Positions 47,460-59,600 of a stretch of 64,000 nucleotides of DNA are shown here, piece by piece. Source of the stretch: Neodontobutis hainanensis (Eukaryota > Chordata > Actinopteri > Gobiiformes > Odontobutidae); NCBI GenBank assembly GCA_024349245.1, contig JALDNG010000023.1, forward strand, positions 718,501 to 782,500, in the 5' to 3' direction. How positions within the stretch are numbered: the first letter of the stretch is position 1; every line of letters begins with the position of its first letter. The notes beneath the pieces are model-generated. The model ran no database searches and had not been told where the DNA came from. It worked only from the letters and a program-made list of their open reading frames with translations. The translations under genes and the position numbers were made by a program.

Positions 47460-49876
47460 TCTATGGAAGACGAGTTTGAAGATGCGCCTGATGTAGAGCC
47501 GTTGGAACCAACACTAAAAAACATTATTGAACAGAAATCTCTGAAATGGATATTTGTAGGGGGTAAGGGGGGCGTTGGTAAAACCACGTGTAGGTAAGTT
47601 AAAGATATATAAATATCCATAAACATCCTCCAGTAGTGACTCACGCTAGCCTACGCTTGCCTGTAGCTTTAGCCGATTCTACAAGTTGACGTGTCGTATT
47701 TTTTATTGGCTCAAATAAGAAAATCTATAGCATCATATATTACAAGTTAACTCTATTTTAACATGAAACACGTGTCATTTTTACTAAGCCTTGTGAACTA
47801 TTTAAATTAATTAGGTTTTCCAAGCAGCGTTAGCTAGCTAACAAATTGTGTATTAACAGAAAAAGTCATTGGTCTTTTGTTGGTTAACCGTCTATAACAG
47901 TTACACATTTAAGGAACAGTTACCTACAGTGATTACCTTCAGGTTACTTAAAGAGACCCAAAGTCTAGCTTGAACTGACAGTCTTAGCTGTCACAACTTG
48001 CTCTTTTTATGCATTTACATTTACATACATTCATGCATATTCAACCTTATTTATGCTTTACTGATAGTAGTGGGGCACCTTTTTTGCTGATAGACCACTT
48101 TAGTTTGTCAAAAGTTTTAATTTAATTACATTCAAACATTCCTTCTTAACACTTTATCAATGAGTGTAGTAATTGACATACAATTGAAATCCCCTATCTC
48201 TTTCCAACGCTGCTATTGTGTTTATATAAACAAAATTTTTTCTTAGCCTTTTATTTTATTTTCTAGTTGTAGTTTGGCGGTCCAGCTCGCTGCAGTCAGG
48301 GAAAGTGTCCTCATCATCTCTACAGATCCTGCTCACAATATCTCTGATGCTTTTGACCAGAAGTTCTCCAAGGTGCCCACCAAAGTCAAGGGCTATGACA
48401 ACCTTTTTGCAATGGTTGGTACTGCTATACTTCCTTTCTATTAATCTCATTTTAAACTGCAATGTCATACAAAAAATATTCATACTTTTATTTAATGCGG
48501 GTGCATAAATGCAGGAGATTGACCCAAGCCTGGGAGTGGCAGAGCTGCCCGATGAGTTTTTTGAGGAGGATAACATGCTCAGCATGGGCAAGAAGATGAT
48601 GCAGGAGGCAATGAGTGCTTTTCCTGGTATCGACGAAGCCATGAGTTATGCAGAGGTCATGAGGTATGTAGTCAATGTAAAACCAAACCACTAATGCCAT
48701 ATTTTATAGCATTATATTTAAGTTGATCTTTAAAGTGCATGTTTTTATGTTACCTCTTCTTTTTGCCTCAGGTTAGTGAAAGGAATGAACTTTTCGGTGG
48801 TGGTCTTTGACACTGCCCCAACTGGCCACACACTGCGGCTTCTTAACTTTCCCACCATTGTTGAACGAGGTTTGGGTCGCCTCATGCAGATCAAGAATCA
48901 GATTAGCCCTTTTATCTCTCAGGTAATGGTGCACTTAACAGCTTCTGTTATTCAGTCATTGGGGATTTTATTTCTTTCTTCTGTACAGATTATTATATGT
49001 ATATTTATGATCTTTATTTTAGATGTGCAACATGCTTGGTCTGGGTGACATGAATGCAGACCAGCTGGCCTCAAAGCTAGAGGAAACCCTCCCAGTCATT
49101 CGCTCAGTTAGTGAGCAGTTCAAGGATCCTGTAAGTAATAGATGTGCACATATAGACTTGAGAGCAAAGAGTAATTTAAAGTAACGTCTGAAGTCTCTTG
49201 AGCAAGTAAATTGACCGGCAATTGTTTATTTACAATTTATGCTTGGAACTTTGATGCTTTTGATGCATTTTTGAAAATGTAAAATTACTGCATAATCCAA
49301 TGTTCTCTTTGAATTAAAATTACATTATAATCATTTCACATTTATATTGTTTTTTCCTTTTGTCCATTAGGAACAGACCACATTCATCTGTGTGTGTATT
49401 GCTGAGTTTTTGTCCCTTTATGAAACGGAGCGTCTGATCCAGGAGCTGGCCAAGTGTCGTATTGACACGCACAATATAATTGTCAACCAGCTCGTTTTCC
49501 CTGACTCGGAGAGACCCTGTAAAATGTGTGAAGCTCGGCACAAAATTCAGTCCAAGTACTTGGATCAGGTTGGTTTGTAATTTACAATTTTATTTTTATT
49601 TTTTTTTTACATTTCAAGTGTTTTTTGTCCAGAAAACTAATACAGTAAACTGTAGAGTATGGTAAAATTAATATAACAATTAAAAAATATATTGCTTTAC
49701 ATACTTGTTTAAAAAAACTGTTATATAAACATATTTTTTCTCTGCAGATGGAAGATCTGTATGAAGACTTTCACATAGTCAAGTTACCGCTGCTGCCTCA
49801 TGAGGTACGGGGTGCTGACAAGGTCAACACTTTCTCTAAACAACTTCTGGAACCGTACAAGCCGCCCAACAAGTGA
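47451..49876 (+). CDS. get3: ATPase GET3 (ASNA1/TRC40), tail-anchored protein targeting
   Basis: Cytosolic ATPase dimer that captures tail-anchored membrane proteins and hands them to the ER receptor WRB/CAML. Exons: 47451-47593, 48267-48414, 48515-48663, 48772-48922, 49023-49130, 49371-49568, 49748-49876. They sum to 1026 bases, 341 aa, and every junction keeps frame. The P-loop [10 protein letters not shown] is at residues 37-46. Switch I reads [10 protein letters not shown] and switch [14 protein letters not shown]. The hydrophobic-groove helices are conserved ([18 protein letters not shown]). The zinc-binding pair CKMC is at 283-286. The C-terminus ends LEPYKPPNK. It is near-identical to human GET3 (348 aa) apart from the first 25 residues and the last few. 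An ATTAAA with GT-rich sequence after it at 50841-50880 is a likely poly(A) site. Also known as asna1. Confidence 0.97.
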
Positions 49877-51549
49877 TTTCCCTCCACGCAGGACCTCCTT
49901 CCTCCACTGCCACAGACCTCACCTTTACAGTTTAAACATACTTCTGCATCAGTTCCCCCAACCAGCCTCAGCCTTCATCAGCTTGATCAAAGGACCCTCA
50001 GCCGTCACTCAAAAACCTCACTTTTAGGAAAGGTTGCTGGGACTCAAAGAATTCATATCCAGTTGTTTGTTATAAAGGTACAACAGTACATTATTTCTGT
50101 TTCTTTGTCTTAAAACCATTGTGGCTGTCATTCTCAATCTCTTCTTACCTGAAGACTTTCCTTACGACAGACTCTGCCATGTCCAGCTTCAGGTTGTGTC
50201 AGTTATGGTGGTGTGGATATAACAGCTCTTAAATAGTGATTATGATTTGAGGTTTGATCACTGTGTTCTTCAGGTTGAATTATTACTATATAACTTATTA
50301 CTTTTTTTTCTTAATAATCTGGAATTTTAGGTAGTTAATAAGGAAATTAAAAACAGAATAGAATATAGATAGAATATATTGGATTTTCCTATTTGTCCTG
50401 AAAATGCACAGTATTAATTGGGAGCATTGTGTTGTATCACGGACAGTCCTCTATTAGTCGCTATATACTTATGTTTGGAGACCTTCAGAGTAAAAGATTA
50501 AAAGTGAGGCAAGCTGAAAAATAGCTTGAACCTGAAGCATTGTCGGACTATGCTGACCAATTTTATCAAATTTTTTCCTTTATTAAAAACACTAAAAATG
50601 GACGTAGTCTCCTTATTTGATGTTGAATGTCTGTTGTTAGGTCAAAGGAAGGGTGCAACAAAGAGATAGCACGTTTCTAGTAACTATATTTGTTATGCTT
50701 GCTTGAAATACTAGTATTTCCAGAAAGAATGATACAAATACATCCTCAAGCATACATACACATACGTCCCCTTTTCTGTAAATACATGCTTTTTAGTCTG
50801 TTTTCTAGAAATAATCTTTTAAATTAAGTTGCAAGTGAAAATTAAAACAATCTTGTTACATCTGATTGTCTTGTGTGCTTTTTCTTTCTTTTTATGCCCC
50901 TTTCCTGACCAGACTGCAGCTAGCCTTAGACAAAGCTTACGATTAACAAATTTGCAAAAACCCTTTTTTCTGTAACAAGTAGGGTATTTCTTTGACATTT
51001 GTTTATATTACTTAACATAAAAGTCTATGATCGTCCAGCAGAAGGTGTTTCATAATTTAAGTCTTTGTGCCTCTAAAGTCTTTGTGCACCAATGCTGCGG
51101 TCTGTCACTTGTAGTCCATCACCAGATCCAATAGTCCCGGTCGGGGGCTGCACTAATGAGCTCCTCCTCCTCATTTTGGGGATTTACCCTGGGGCGCTCT
51201 GGCCAATGGATAGAGCAAGGAAGCTCCAATCATTACAGTCATGCAGTTGACTGAGCTGACGCCAGGACCTATCAGAGTTATGTTTTAATACAGCATTATT
51301 AGTAAACAGAGAGAGAGGCATAACACAGGAGATGTTCAGAGAAAATATCAATTTATTTTTCCTGTGGCACCAACATACAGAGGTGTGTTGACCTGTTGGC
51401 AAGACTCAACTCGACTAAAGGTAACATGTTTACTTTAGACCAAGATTACTATTGTACTCTCCTAATTTTTAGATCTTTTTAAGGTTTTTTTCTTTAGCAG
51501 TTCCTCAGGCAGTTTTATCTTTTTCAAGCGCACCTGTAGTTTGTCACCA
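49877..51549. other. get3 3' UTR and spacer before best2
   Basis: Likely holds the get3 3' UTR up to about 50880 (ATTAAA at 50841). The stretch from 51100 to 51540 should contain the 5' UTR and promoter of best2, but no distinct box was recognised. An upstream non-coding best2 exon may exist and cannot be placed. Confidence 0.45.
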
Positions 51550-54500
51550 ATGACTGTCACATACACAGCCAGAGTTGCAAATGCCCGCTTTTGCGGTTTT
51601 TCCAAGCTGCTCTTGGCCTGGAAAGGCAGCATTTACAAAGTTTTATACAAGGAATTTGTGGCTTTCTTTGCCATGTATACGGCCATCAGCATCACTTACA
51701 GGTGAGTCCGGAAATGTCTTAAAATGTTTACAGTGTTAAACGCTTAATGCAAGTGCATCTGTCCTCTTCCAGATTCTTCCTGTATGATGACCAGAAGAGG
51801 TATTTTGAAAAGCTTGCAATTTATTGTAACCACTACGCCAGTCTCATCCCTATGTCCTTTGTATTAGGTAAGACTGTGAAGTGTAAAGATTTAGACGTGG
51901 CTTTTACTTCTATTGGCTCATTTCTCAGTGGGATTTACTCTGTGTTCTTTAAAAGTGCAGTTTTTTTTCACCTGCTCTCTTAACATGGCAAAGGTTAGGG
52001 TTAGAGAGATGTGTGACAATGAAAAAGTGAAAAAAGGAATAGACTTATGGTCCACGTTGAAACATTACTATAGGTTATTGTACATATATTGTTGATGTGA
52101 ACTTGCCAAGAGGCCTATTTCTTTTCAAGTTTGACTGCAGCATCTTTAAAAAAAATCTGTGGACAGGTTTCTATGTCACTTTGGTGGTAAACCGGTGGTG
52201 GAACCAGTACACCAGTATCCCACTTCCTGACAGGCTGATGTGCGTCCTGTCAGGTGGCCTTCAGGGCAGCGATGAACGGGGACGCCTGTTGAGACGAACC
52301 ATGATGCGTTACACAAGCCTGTCAGCCCTTCTCATCCTACGCTCTGTCAGCACAGCCGTCTTCAAACGCTTCCCCACCATTGACCATGTTGTGGAGGCTG
52401 GTAATTTACATTGAGTAAATTATCAAACACAATATTAGTTGAGGTTTTATATAAATAAGACAGTATCATAATTTTGAGGTAGTGTCTGTCTCACATTTCA
52501 ACTTCTTCTGTGCAGGATTCATGACAAGGGAAGAGCGGAAGAAATTTGAAGGGCTTCACTCTCCCTATAACAAATACTGGATCCCGTGTGTTTGGTTCAC
52601 TAACCTGGCAGCTGTGGCTCGCTGTGAAGGCCGGATCAAAGACGACCACACTCTCAAACTACTGCTGCAGGTGCAGTTTTATACTTGCACACAAAGGGGA
52701 GAAAATTGGGAAAACCTAGTTTACAACATCAAAAACCAGCTCTTTTGGTCTTTGCTAGTCTCAAAAAATCGGGCTCATGGTCCCCTATTTGACTTGGCTG
52801 AAGGTAAAAAAAAATTGTTCACACTCAGTCTAACACAGCCAGTCTGGTTATATTACTACTTTACTTATACTAAAGCAGGGGTTCCCAAAGTGGGGCCGGA
52901 GGCCACAACTGGCCTACCACTGGTTTTGATTTGGCCCACCAAAGGTCATCATGTTTTTTAACTTTAACTGAATACTGACTGCTTTAATCTGCAAAGGTCA
53001 AGCATGCCTTTAATAAGGTAATGGTCTATTCCATTGAATAGGAACCCAGAAACAGCCTGCTGCCCTCATTTGGTGCTCACATTAACTTTAATATTTAAAG
53101 AACCACAGGTAACTATTAGACAGTTCAGGTAGGTTTGTACGTGACATAAGTCCACAACTATTTTGATGTTTTTTTTCTAAAGATCAGGGTTAAACAGAGT
53201 AAGTTAGTGTCACACAGCTTATGTTCTTCCAATTAGGCGTTACCTCATCAGAACAAAATGGAGCGGCATAGGCACTGGCACGCAGACAAAAGGCAAAAGA
53301 CTTGCATTTGGCCCGTGGCCCTCGAATACACTTCCAGTTGGGCCCTTCCAGGAAAAAAAGTTTGGGCACCCCTGTCCTAAAGTGTTTGTTACTCTTAGAC
53401 ATTTGTATTTTAAAGTAACAATACTATCACTTGAGTACAGTTTTTGGCTCCTCGTCTAAACTCTGTTGGTGGATGCCAGAGATGATGTAACTCATTAAGG
53501 CCCTCTGTTTTCTCCAAAACAGGAGCTGAATGCGTTTCGAGGGAAGTGCAGCATGCTGTTTCATTACGATATGATTAGTGTGCCTCTGGTCTATACTCAG
53601 GTAAGCGCTCCACTAATTAGAACTCGAGCTTCCAACTGCAACTGATCAAGGTGTCCTTTATTGTTTATCCTACTACAGTGTACCACAAGCATTATATTGT
53701 AGACTCTAAATTACCAATAACTAGATTTAAGACTGATATAGGCCATATTTTGTAGCCAGTATTTATTATTGGAAAATAAAACTGGAAATGTAATATTGTT
53801 TTTCCAGGTGGTTACTTTGGCAGTATACAGTTTCTTTCTGGTTTGTTTGATTGGTCGTCAGTTTCTGGACCCAAGTCAGGGCTATCCAGGTCACGACCTA
53901 GACCTCTATGTGCCCATCTTCACCCTGCTGCAGTTCTTCTTTTATGCTGGATGGCTCAAGGTTATACTGAAAGTGCAATACCACATACAAAGTGTTTGAG
54001 TTTGTATATGTATTTTATTTATTTATTTGTCTTAAAGGTAGCGGAGCAGCTCATAAACCCATTTGGAGAAGACGATGATGACTTTGAGACCAACTGGCTG
54101 ATAGACAGGAACTTTCAGGTCCAGGAATTTCTCTATTTTAAAGGCATAAGGTTTTACCATTGCATTTAGCTGCTATAGGGCAAGTATTGTACCTGCTCTG
54201 AATTACTCATTAAAAGTTTAAAGTTAGTCCATGAGATACTCTTAGAAAATACCTGTTATGTGACATCAATGTTCCTACTTACTGAAAGGTCTTACTGCAA
54301 GTTATACTCCTATTTTGTGGTAAACTGAGGGCAACTTGAGTGCTGCAGCTGCTTATAGTAATATAACAGGCCTTCCAGCATTGCATTTTAGTTATTATAG
54401 TAAGAACATGTTGATGTCTTCCCTTAAAAAAACTAATACACTGACTTAAAAACACATGTTAAACTAACTGTGAATGTCTTGTGTTAAACTGTCCAGGTTT

Positions 54501-55356
54501 CCATGATGGCTGTGGATGAGATGTACGGAGACCTGCCAATGATGCAGAGAGACCGCTACTGGAACGACTCTAACCCTCGACCACCGTACACTGCTGCCAC
54601 TCTCTTCGTCCTCCGCAAACCTTCCTTCCAGGGCTCAACCTTTGACATGGCGTAAGTTTTGCATTTGATTTGTTCCTGTTGTGACACTTCTTAAAGGAAA
54701 GGTTTGGTCAAGACCCAAACAACATAATGCTTTTTGACTTGCATTAAATTAACACAATCTCTGGCGACAGGATACCTAAGGAGGAAATGCACTTCCAGCC
54801 TTTAGAGGAGATTTCTGAGAATCTTGAGGAGTCGGGAAGTCGTCACCCCAACATGGCCCTCTTTCACCGCCTCCTAAATGTAGGCCCCACATCTACTGGT
54901 CTTATGGGAGGGGCGCTGCGGCGCCCCTCCGCTCAGCTGCAGAGACTGCACCACTCTCCCAGCATTGACCAATGCACCACAGATGAGGAGGACAACGACA
55001 GCTCTAAAATAGGTAAAGGGGGCTCTCTGCCCTCTGGACTGGGGCAGGAAAACCAAAGCACTGTGTGCAGTTTAAAGGAAGAGAAGAGCCTCAGGACACC
55101 TCTGCTGGACATTCAGTTTGGATATGAGCAGTCTGCTGACAACCAGGAGCTGAGGATAGAAGAAGACGAGGATTTTCTAAAGCAAGTTGAGGAGACCCAC
55201 GTACCACTGTCACGATTTCCCACTCCTCTTCAGCTGTCCAAAAAGACTCGACCGGTCTCCGCTATCACCTCACATCACGCAGCCTACCTGTCCCAGTCCA
55301 ACGACCAGTCAAATCTGGAGCACAGCAGCTCCCAGCCGGTTATCAACCACTGCTGA
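51550..55356 (+). CDS. best2: bestrophin-2 chloride channel
   Basis: Calcium-activated anion channel, pentameric, in plasma or basolateral membranes. Coding exons: 51550-51701, 51773-51867, 52167-52400, 52516-52670, 53523-53600, 53808-53960, 54038-54118, 54497-54651, 54771-55356. Together 1689 bases, 562 aa. It starts MTVTYTARVANARFCGFSKL, the bestrophin N-terminus. The neck segment SLIPMSFVLGFYVTLVVNRW (about 72-91) is intact. LILRSVSTAVFKRFPTIDHV, LIGRQFLDPSQGY and the Ca-clasp NPFGEDDDDFETN (about 295-307) follow. The C-terminal tail from about 368 on is one large exon with a polar, serine- and glutamate-rich sequence, longer than in human BEST2 (509 aa). The intron 6 donor is GTTATA, a weak form. 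A hAT-like element sits in intron 4. Position next to get3 repeats the human GET3-BEST2 neighbourhood, which supports best2 over other bestrophins. Confidence 0.93.
52876..53374. mobile_element. hAT-like MITE in best2 intron 4
   Basis: Terminal inverted repeats: CAGGGGTTCCCAAAG at the left and TTTGGGCACCCCTG at the right. It is flanked by 8-bp duplications TACTAAAG (52868-52875) and TCCTAAAG (53375-53382), with one mismatch. No coding capacity. Same family as 7375-8035. Confidence 0.88.
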
Positions 55357-56167
55357 GCTGCAACCTCATGACCTTACCAAACCTCCTTTTGACTGGCTGA
55401 AAGTAACCTGCCTCATTCATGATTGGCATTAGTTATAGATCTGGCCCAATGCTGTGGCCTTGATAATAACTACTAAATAACTTTTGATCAGTTTTCTGAT
55501 CTTTTGTATCTTAAATCTTATTTGTGTTAATTGTGTAATTTTTTTTTTTGTATAATTAAACCTGAAAGACCAAAGTCAGCATGACAATAAAGCTTATCAA
55601 TATACACAGCATAAACCTCACCTAACACAAGTATAGGCTTTACACCAAAGAAAGTTCCAAAAGTGTCATACTTAGCACTGAATGTATGTTAAATACACAC
55701 GTATGTATTTTTAGTGTGTAACACCTAAAGCTAAGCATTTAAAACCTTTTTGAATTTCTTTATAATAAGACCTAAATGTTTTTTCACAAGTTATTCTGAA
55801 ATGTATTTATTTTCATTTAGTTCATATTAAAACTGATCTATGTTTTGAATTACGGACTATGATTACAGTAAATCTCGTATAAAACAATGACCACATTTAC
55901 ATTAAATAAAAAGACAATCAATTAACACAGCATCTACTCATTTATTTATTTACTTACAGGTACAAGTAGAGTGAGTGATTTTCTTTTGAACAAAATACAT
56001 CTGAAACAGTACCGACTTAAAAGGAACAGAAAAAACAAGGGAAATATTACAGTACCAACTAATCCCAGCAGGGGGTGACAGTCACATACCAAAGTCAAAG
56101 CCAAGCTGTGTTCAAAGCTTAAAAACTCTAACTTAACTAACCATCCTGCTCAGTGTCTGAACCGTGA
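55357..56167. other. best2 3' UTR and convergent spacer to hook2-like exons
   Basis: AATAAA signals lie at 55586-55591 and 55905-55910 on the plus strand. The opposite-strand hook2-like stop codon is at 56168-56170, so the two genes are convergent. No other gene was seen. Confidence 0.5.
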
Positions 56168-56681
56168 TCAGGGCTTGTTCCTGGGCTGCAGTCGAGGGCA
56201 CAGAGCTCTCCGAGTCTGAGTGGACAGCCTCTGTTTGGCCAAAAAAGACTGGGCAGGACCTGGGGCTCGGGACTCTTCAGAAAGACCATGCTTCGGCAAA
56301 GCTGTGGACTAAAAGGACAGTCAACATCTGCTGTAGCTTTTACGTAGGAGACAATAAGTGTGTAAAGGGTAATACACAAGGTCAGGTACGGCTTGTTTAC
56401 GGGATTATATTGATTAAAGGTTTTAAATTACATTTTACAAGTAACAACCAATACCTGAGTCCTTTCAGATGGGTCAACTTACCATGTGGTGCCATGCTGT
56501 GAGTATCAGTTCCTCCTCTTGTTCCTGAGTGGATCTTGCACCTGGAGAGTCCTGTATCTGTCACATTCAAAACGTCACCCATTGTGCCGAACATTTTATC
56601 ACACGACACGAGGACAGTGTGAAGTCACTTACTCACCTTTGAAGCTGCACTTGCCATTGCATCAAATGGTTTGACGTTCAT
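56168..56681 (-). CDS. hook2: HOOK2-like C-terminal exons, apparently truncated gene
   Basis: Three minus-strand segments with good splice signals join in frame: 56681-56637 (MNVKPFDAMASAASK, donor GTGAGT), 56557-56483 (IQDSPGARSTQEQEEELIL then TAWHHM, donor GTAAGT) and 56308-56168 (STALPK…, ending LQPRNKP and TGA). The middle and last segments match the HOOK family C-terminus: EEELILTAWHHM against the family's LIVSAWYNM, and AQSFLAKQRLSTQTRR against GQSFLARQRQATSSRR. HOOK proteins are dynein adaptors of about 700 aa, while only 86 codons are found here. The first segment does not resemble HOOK and has an in-frame stop six codons upstream of its ATG, so it may be fortuitous. Location beside get3 and best2 supports hook2. 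Either the 5' exons lie beyond 64000 or the gene is a relic. Confidence 0.6.
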
Positions 56682-59600
56682 AGTTTTACAAATGCGTCAG
56701 TATGGACTGTTTCAGTGATTGGTCTGTGTGCAGTCAGTGTGGATCCTAGCTCTGGTTTCGGAGCAGAGGCCCTGGTTTTGTTGTTTAGCCGATAGGACAC
56801 TAAAGAGAGGTGATGCAGGCTTAAGTTCTTGGCTCCTCGCTTTAGTGAAAGATGACATCCTGCTGACTGTGGCACATTCATTGTTGGACGGTCAGTAATG
56901 GGGTTGAGGATTAGTAGGTAAGCACCACCACACAATTAGTACAATTAGACAAAAAATGCCCCCAAGGTGACAAGCTGCAAAAGAAAGTTAATTTCCTTTT
57001 AAATGCACAGAAAAAGGGGGTCCATTTTTAGTTATTTGCTGGTCATTTCACACATGAACAGATATTTAGCGGCTTGTTTGTTTTGCTCAGTAATTACCAG
57101 TGTCACTGACCGAGAAACATTGTATTTCCCCTAATTATCAGATGACTGACATCAAAGGGCCCCACATTAACAAATATCAAGCATGATCACCCAACTGGGT
57201 GAAAGGCCTGGCCGCTCAAGACTCTAGATATTCTCTGGAAGTTCTCTGTTTTCTTTTCTCCCAAACTCTTATTGACAAAGGTTAAACAATTCCAGTCTAT
57301 AGGTTGGCTTTAGGGGAAGTGTGGTTTATGTTTTTATCATTAAGTGTGAAAACATAAGTGTGGGGGAGGATTTCGAGGAACTATGTGTGTGTGAATGTGT
57401 TTTTCTCTGGAACTATGAGGACTGAGGTCAGCCAAAAACCTACTGAAACCAACTGCAATCTTCAGTCGCAGGTCACACTGGCAGCGTTGCCACAATGGTT
57501 ACCACCACTGGTATTAATAGCTTGGACTCAATGCACAGATTTTAAAACATTGTGATTAATGTGTTTGCTTATTTTTTTGTGTTGTGCTGCTTAAGGCCAG
57601 TTCTGGCTTAATTTGTTTGTAGAACTTGAAACCAGTTCTGGTCTTGACACTCCATAAAGGCCATGGTCTTGTCTAGGACTGATTTGAACTCAGTCTAGTT
57701 CAAGACCACAACAGGTTGTATATATCATTCTTTTATTGACTGTAACTTATGTTATTTTTTTCCCTTAAATTAAAATTCTCCCTACCTCTATGCCTCGTCC
57801 GTAACACTTACCCTCCATGAGTCTGAACCTGGTCTAAGACTGGACTTAGATTGTCTGGACTTACTGTTCGCAGCTTTCTCTTTCAATAAGCCAGTGGACC
57901 ACTATCTTATTCTTGATTATTATGGTTTTGACTGTACTTTTTGAAAGTCTTCTTTTAGTGTGGTACATGTATTTTAAATCAAGACCACAGGCCAAAACCA
58001 CAATGTACACTCTGTTGTGTTACTGAATAGAAAACACATATCTTCCCCTTTCTGCCCTTCTTCACACGAGAGCTAGCAAGTTGGTGCACACAAGTTTGTC
58101 GTTGGTGGTGAATCTTCCTGGTATCACTTCTCAAGCACTTGGTCTTGACTTGTGCTCTTTTGTGTTTACTTGACTACAATCCTATGTAGTTTCAAATTAC
58201 TTTAACAGAACTTGTAATCTAAATAACAATATAGAAAAAAAAATGTTGGAAGCAGGTTTCTTGGAATCTGAGTTTTCACTCTTTAGAAACACGCACATCT
58301 CGCGGCCACAACATTACCAGTTCCTGTTAACAAGCTGTGCCTGAACATCTGTTGTGAAAACCTACTCCTACGGCCTTGATTCGCTGCAAGTGTGACCAAG
58401 CAAGTTTTCCAAAGCTCTCTGCATCATCACGGCCTCAGTACTTTCCTCAGCGCATGACATAAATCAGACTTTTGGAAGATGCAACATACAACTTGGTCAT
58501 GGAAACACTGCAACCAACATAGCAATTGATGATCTGTAAAAACAGGCACTGTTTGCCTGGGTACCCTCCCACTGTCCAAACCCATGCATGTTTAGGTCAA
58601 GTGGCAACTCTCCAGGGTGTACTCTAAGGTCCAAAGTTACTGGGATAGGCTCCAGTCACTCGCGATCCCTAACGGGACCACATGGAGGAAAATTAATGAT
58701 AAAAACATGCATTGTAATAGAACAAAGTCCAGTTATTGCTTCTTTGATAAGAGTTATAATAGATGCTTTTGTCTGTATATTCTGGTCAGTCCTTGAAACT
58801 CAGACATGAACAAGACCAGATTTTGATGGTTTTCCAAAGATTAACAACATCACAGTCTCAGAAAAGGACTGCTTGTAATATTCATTTGTGCCACTAGAGG
58901 GAGTGGTGAGCTACTGCAGTTGTAATCACACTCAATACAACACAATTAAGAGTCTATTAGGAAATCTTTCCCCTGTGAAAAACTGAACGTATTTACTTTA
59001 GCTTACTTTGTGTAGACAATGGGCTTTTAATATTTTTTATTTGTTTTCTAAAATAGTCACGTGACTTCTTCAGCCAGTGTTTTATGTACTTTTTCTTAAC
59101 CTGTACTTTAATATTTGCTTGTGTCTGCGTTTCAAGGCACTCCCTGTTTTCACACACACCCTATGCTTCACGAAGACATACTCTTCGTGCATAAAGACCT
59201 GTCTGTCTGGTTCGCCTCAGTCTGAGTGATATATCAGTCTGTCTAGTACACTCACTGTCAGTATGTGCTTGATTGCTGTGTGCCACTTTGTTTAAACAAG
59301 GCCACGTTATCAATGTGAACAGTGTTTATCAGCAGTTTGTTAACGCTCTGGGAGACAATGTTATCAAGATGATATGCATTGCGCGTCTACATTCACTGTA
59401 AAAAAACAAAAAAACTATTTTATCTCATACTGGATTAAAAGGACAGGATAAATTAAAATAATAAATCAGTTGTCCTGCCATTTTATTAGACATATTGAAT
59501 ATAACATTTCAAAATAAATGAGTAAGAGTCATTAATAGATATCACCTGCTGGTTTGGTAGCACAATCATGTTTTCCAAATTGTAATAAGCATTAAAAAAC

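Noticed and set aside
47165..47644. 159-codon minus-strand open frame
   Set aside because: Antisense shadow across get3 exon 1 and its flank.
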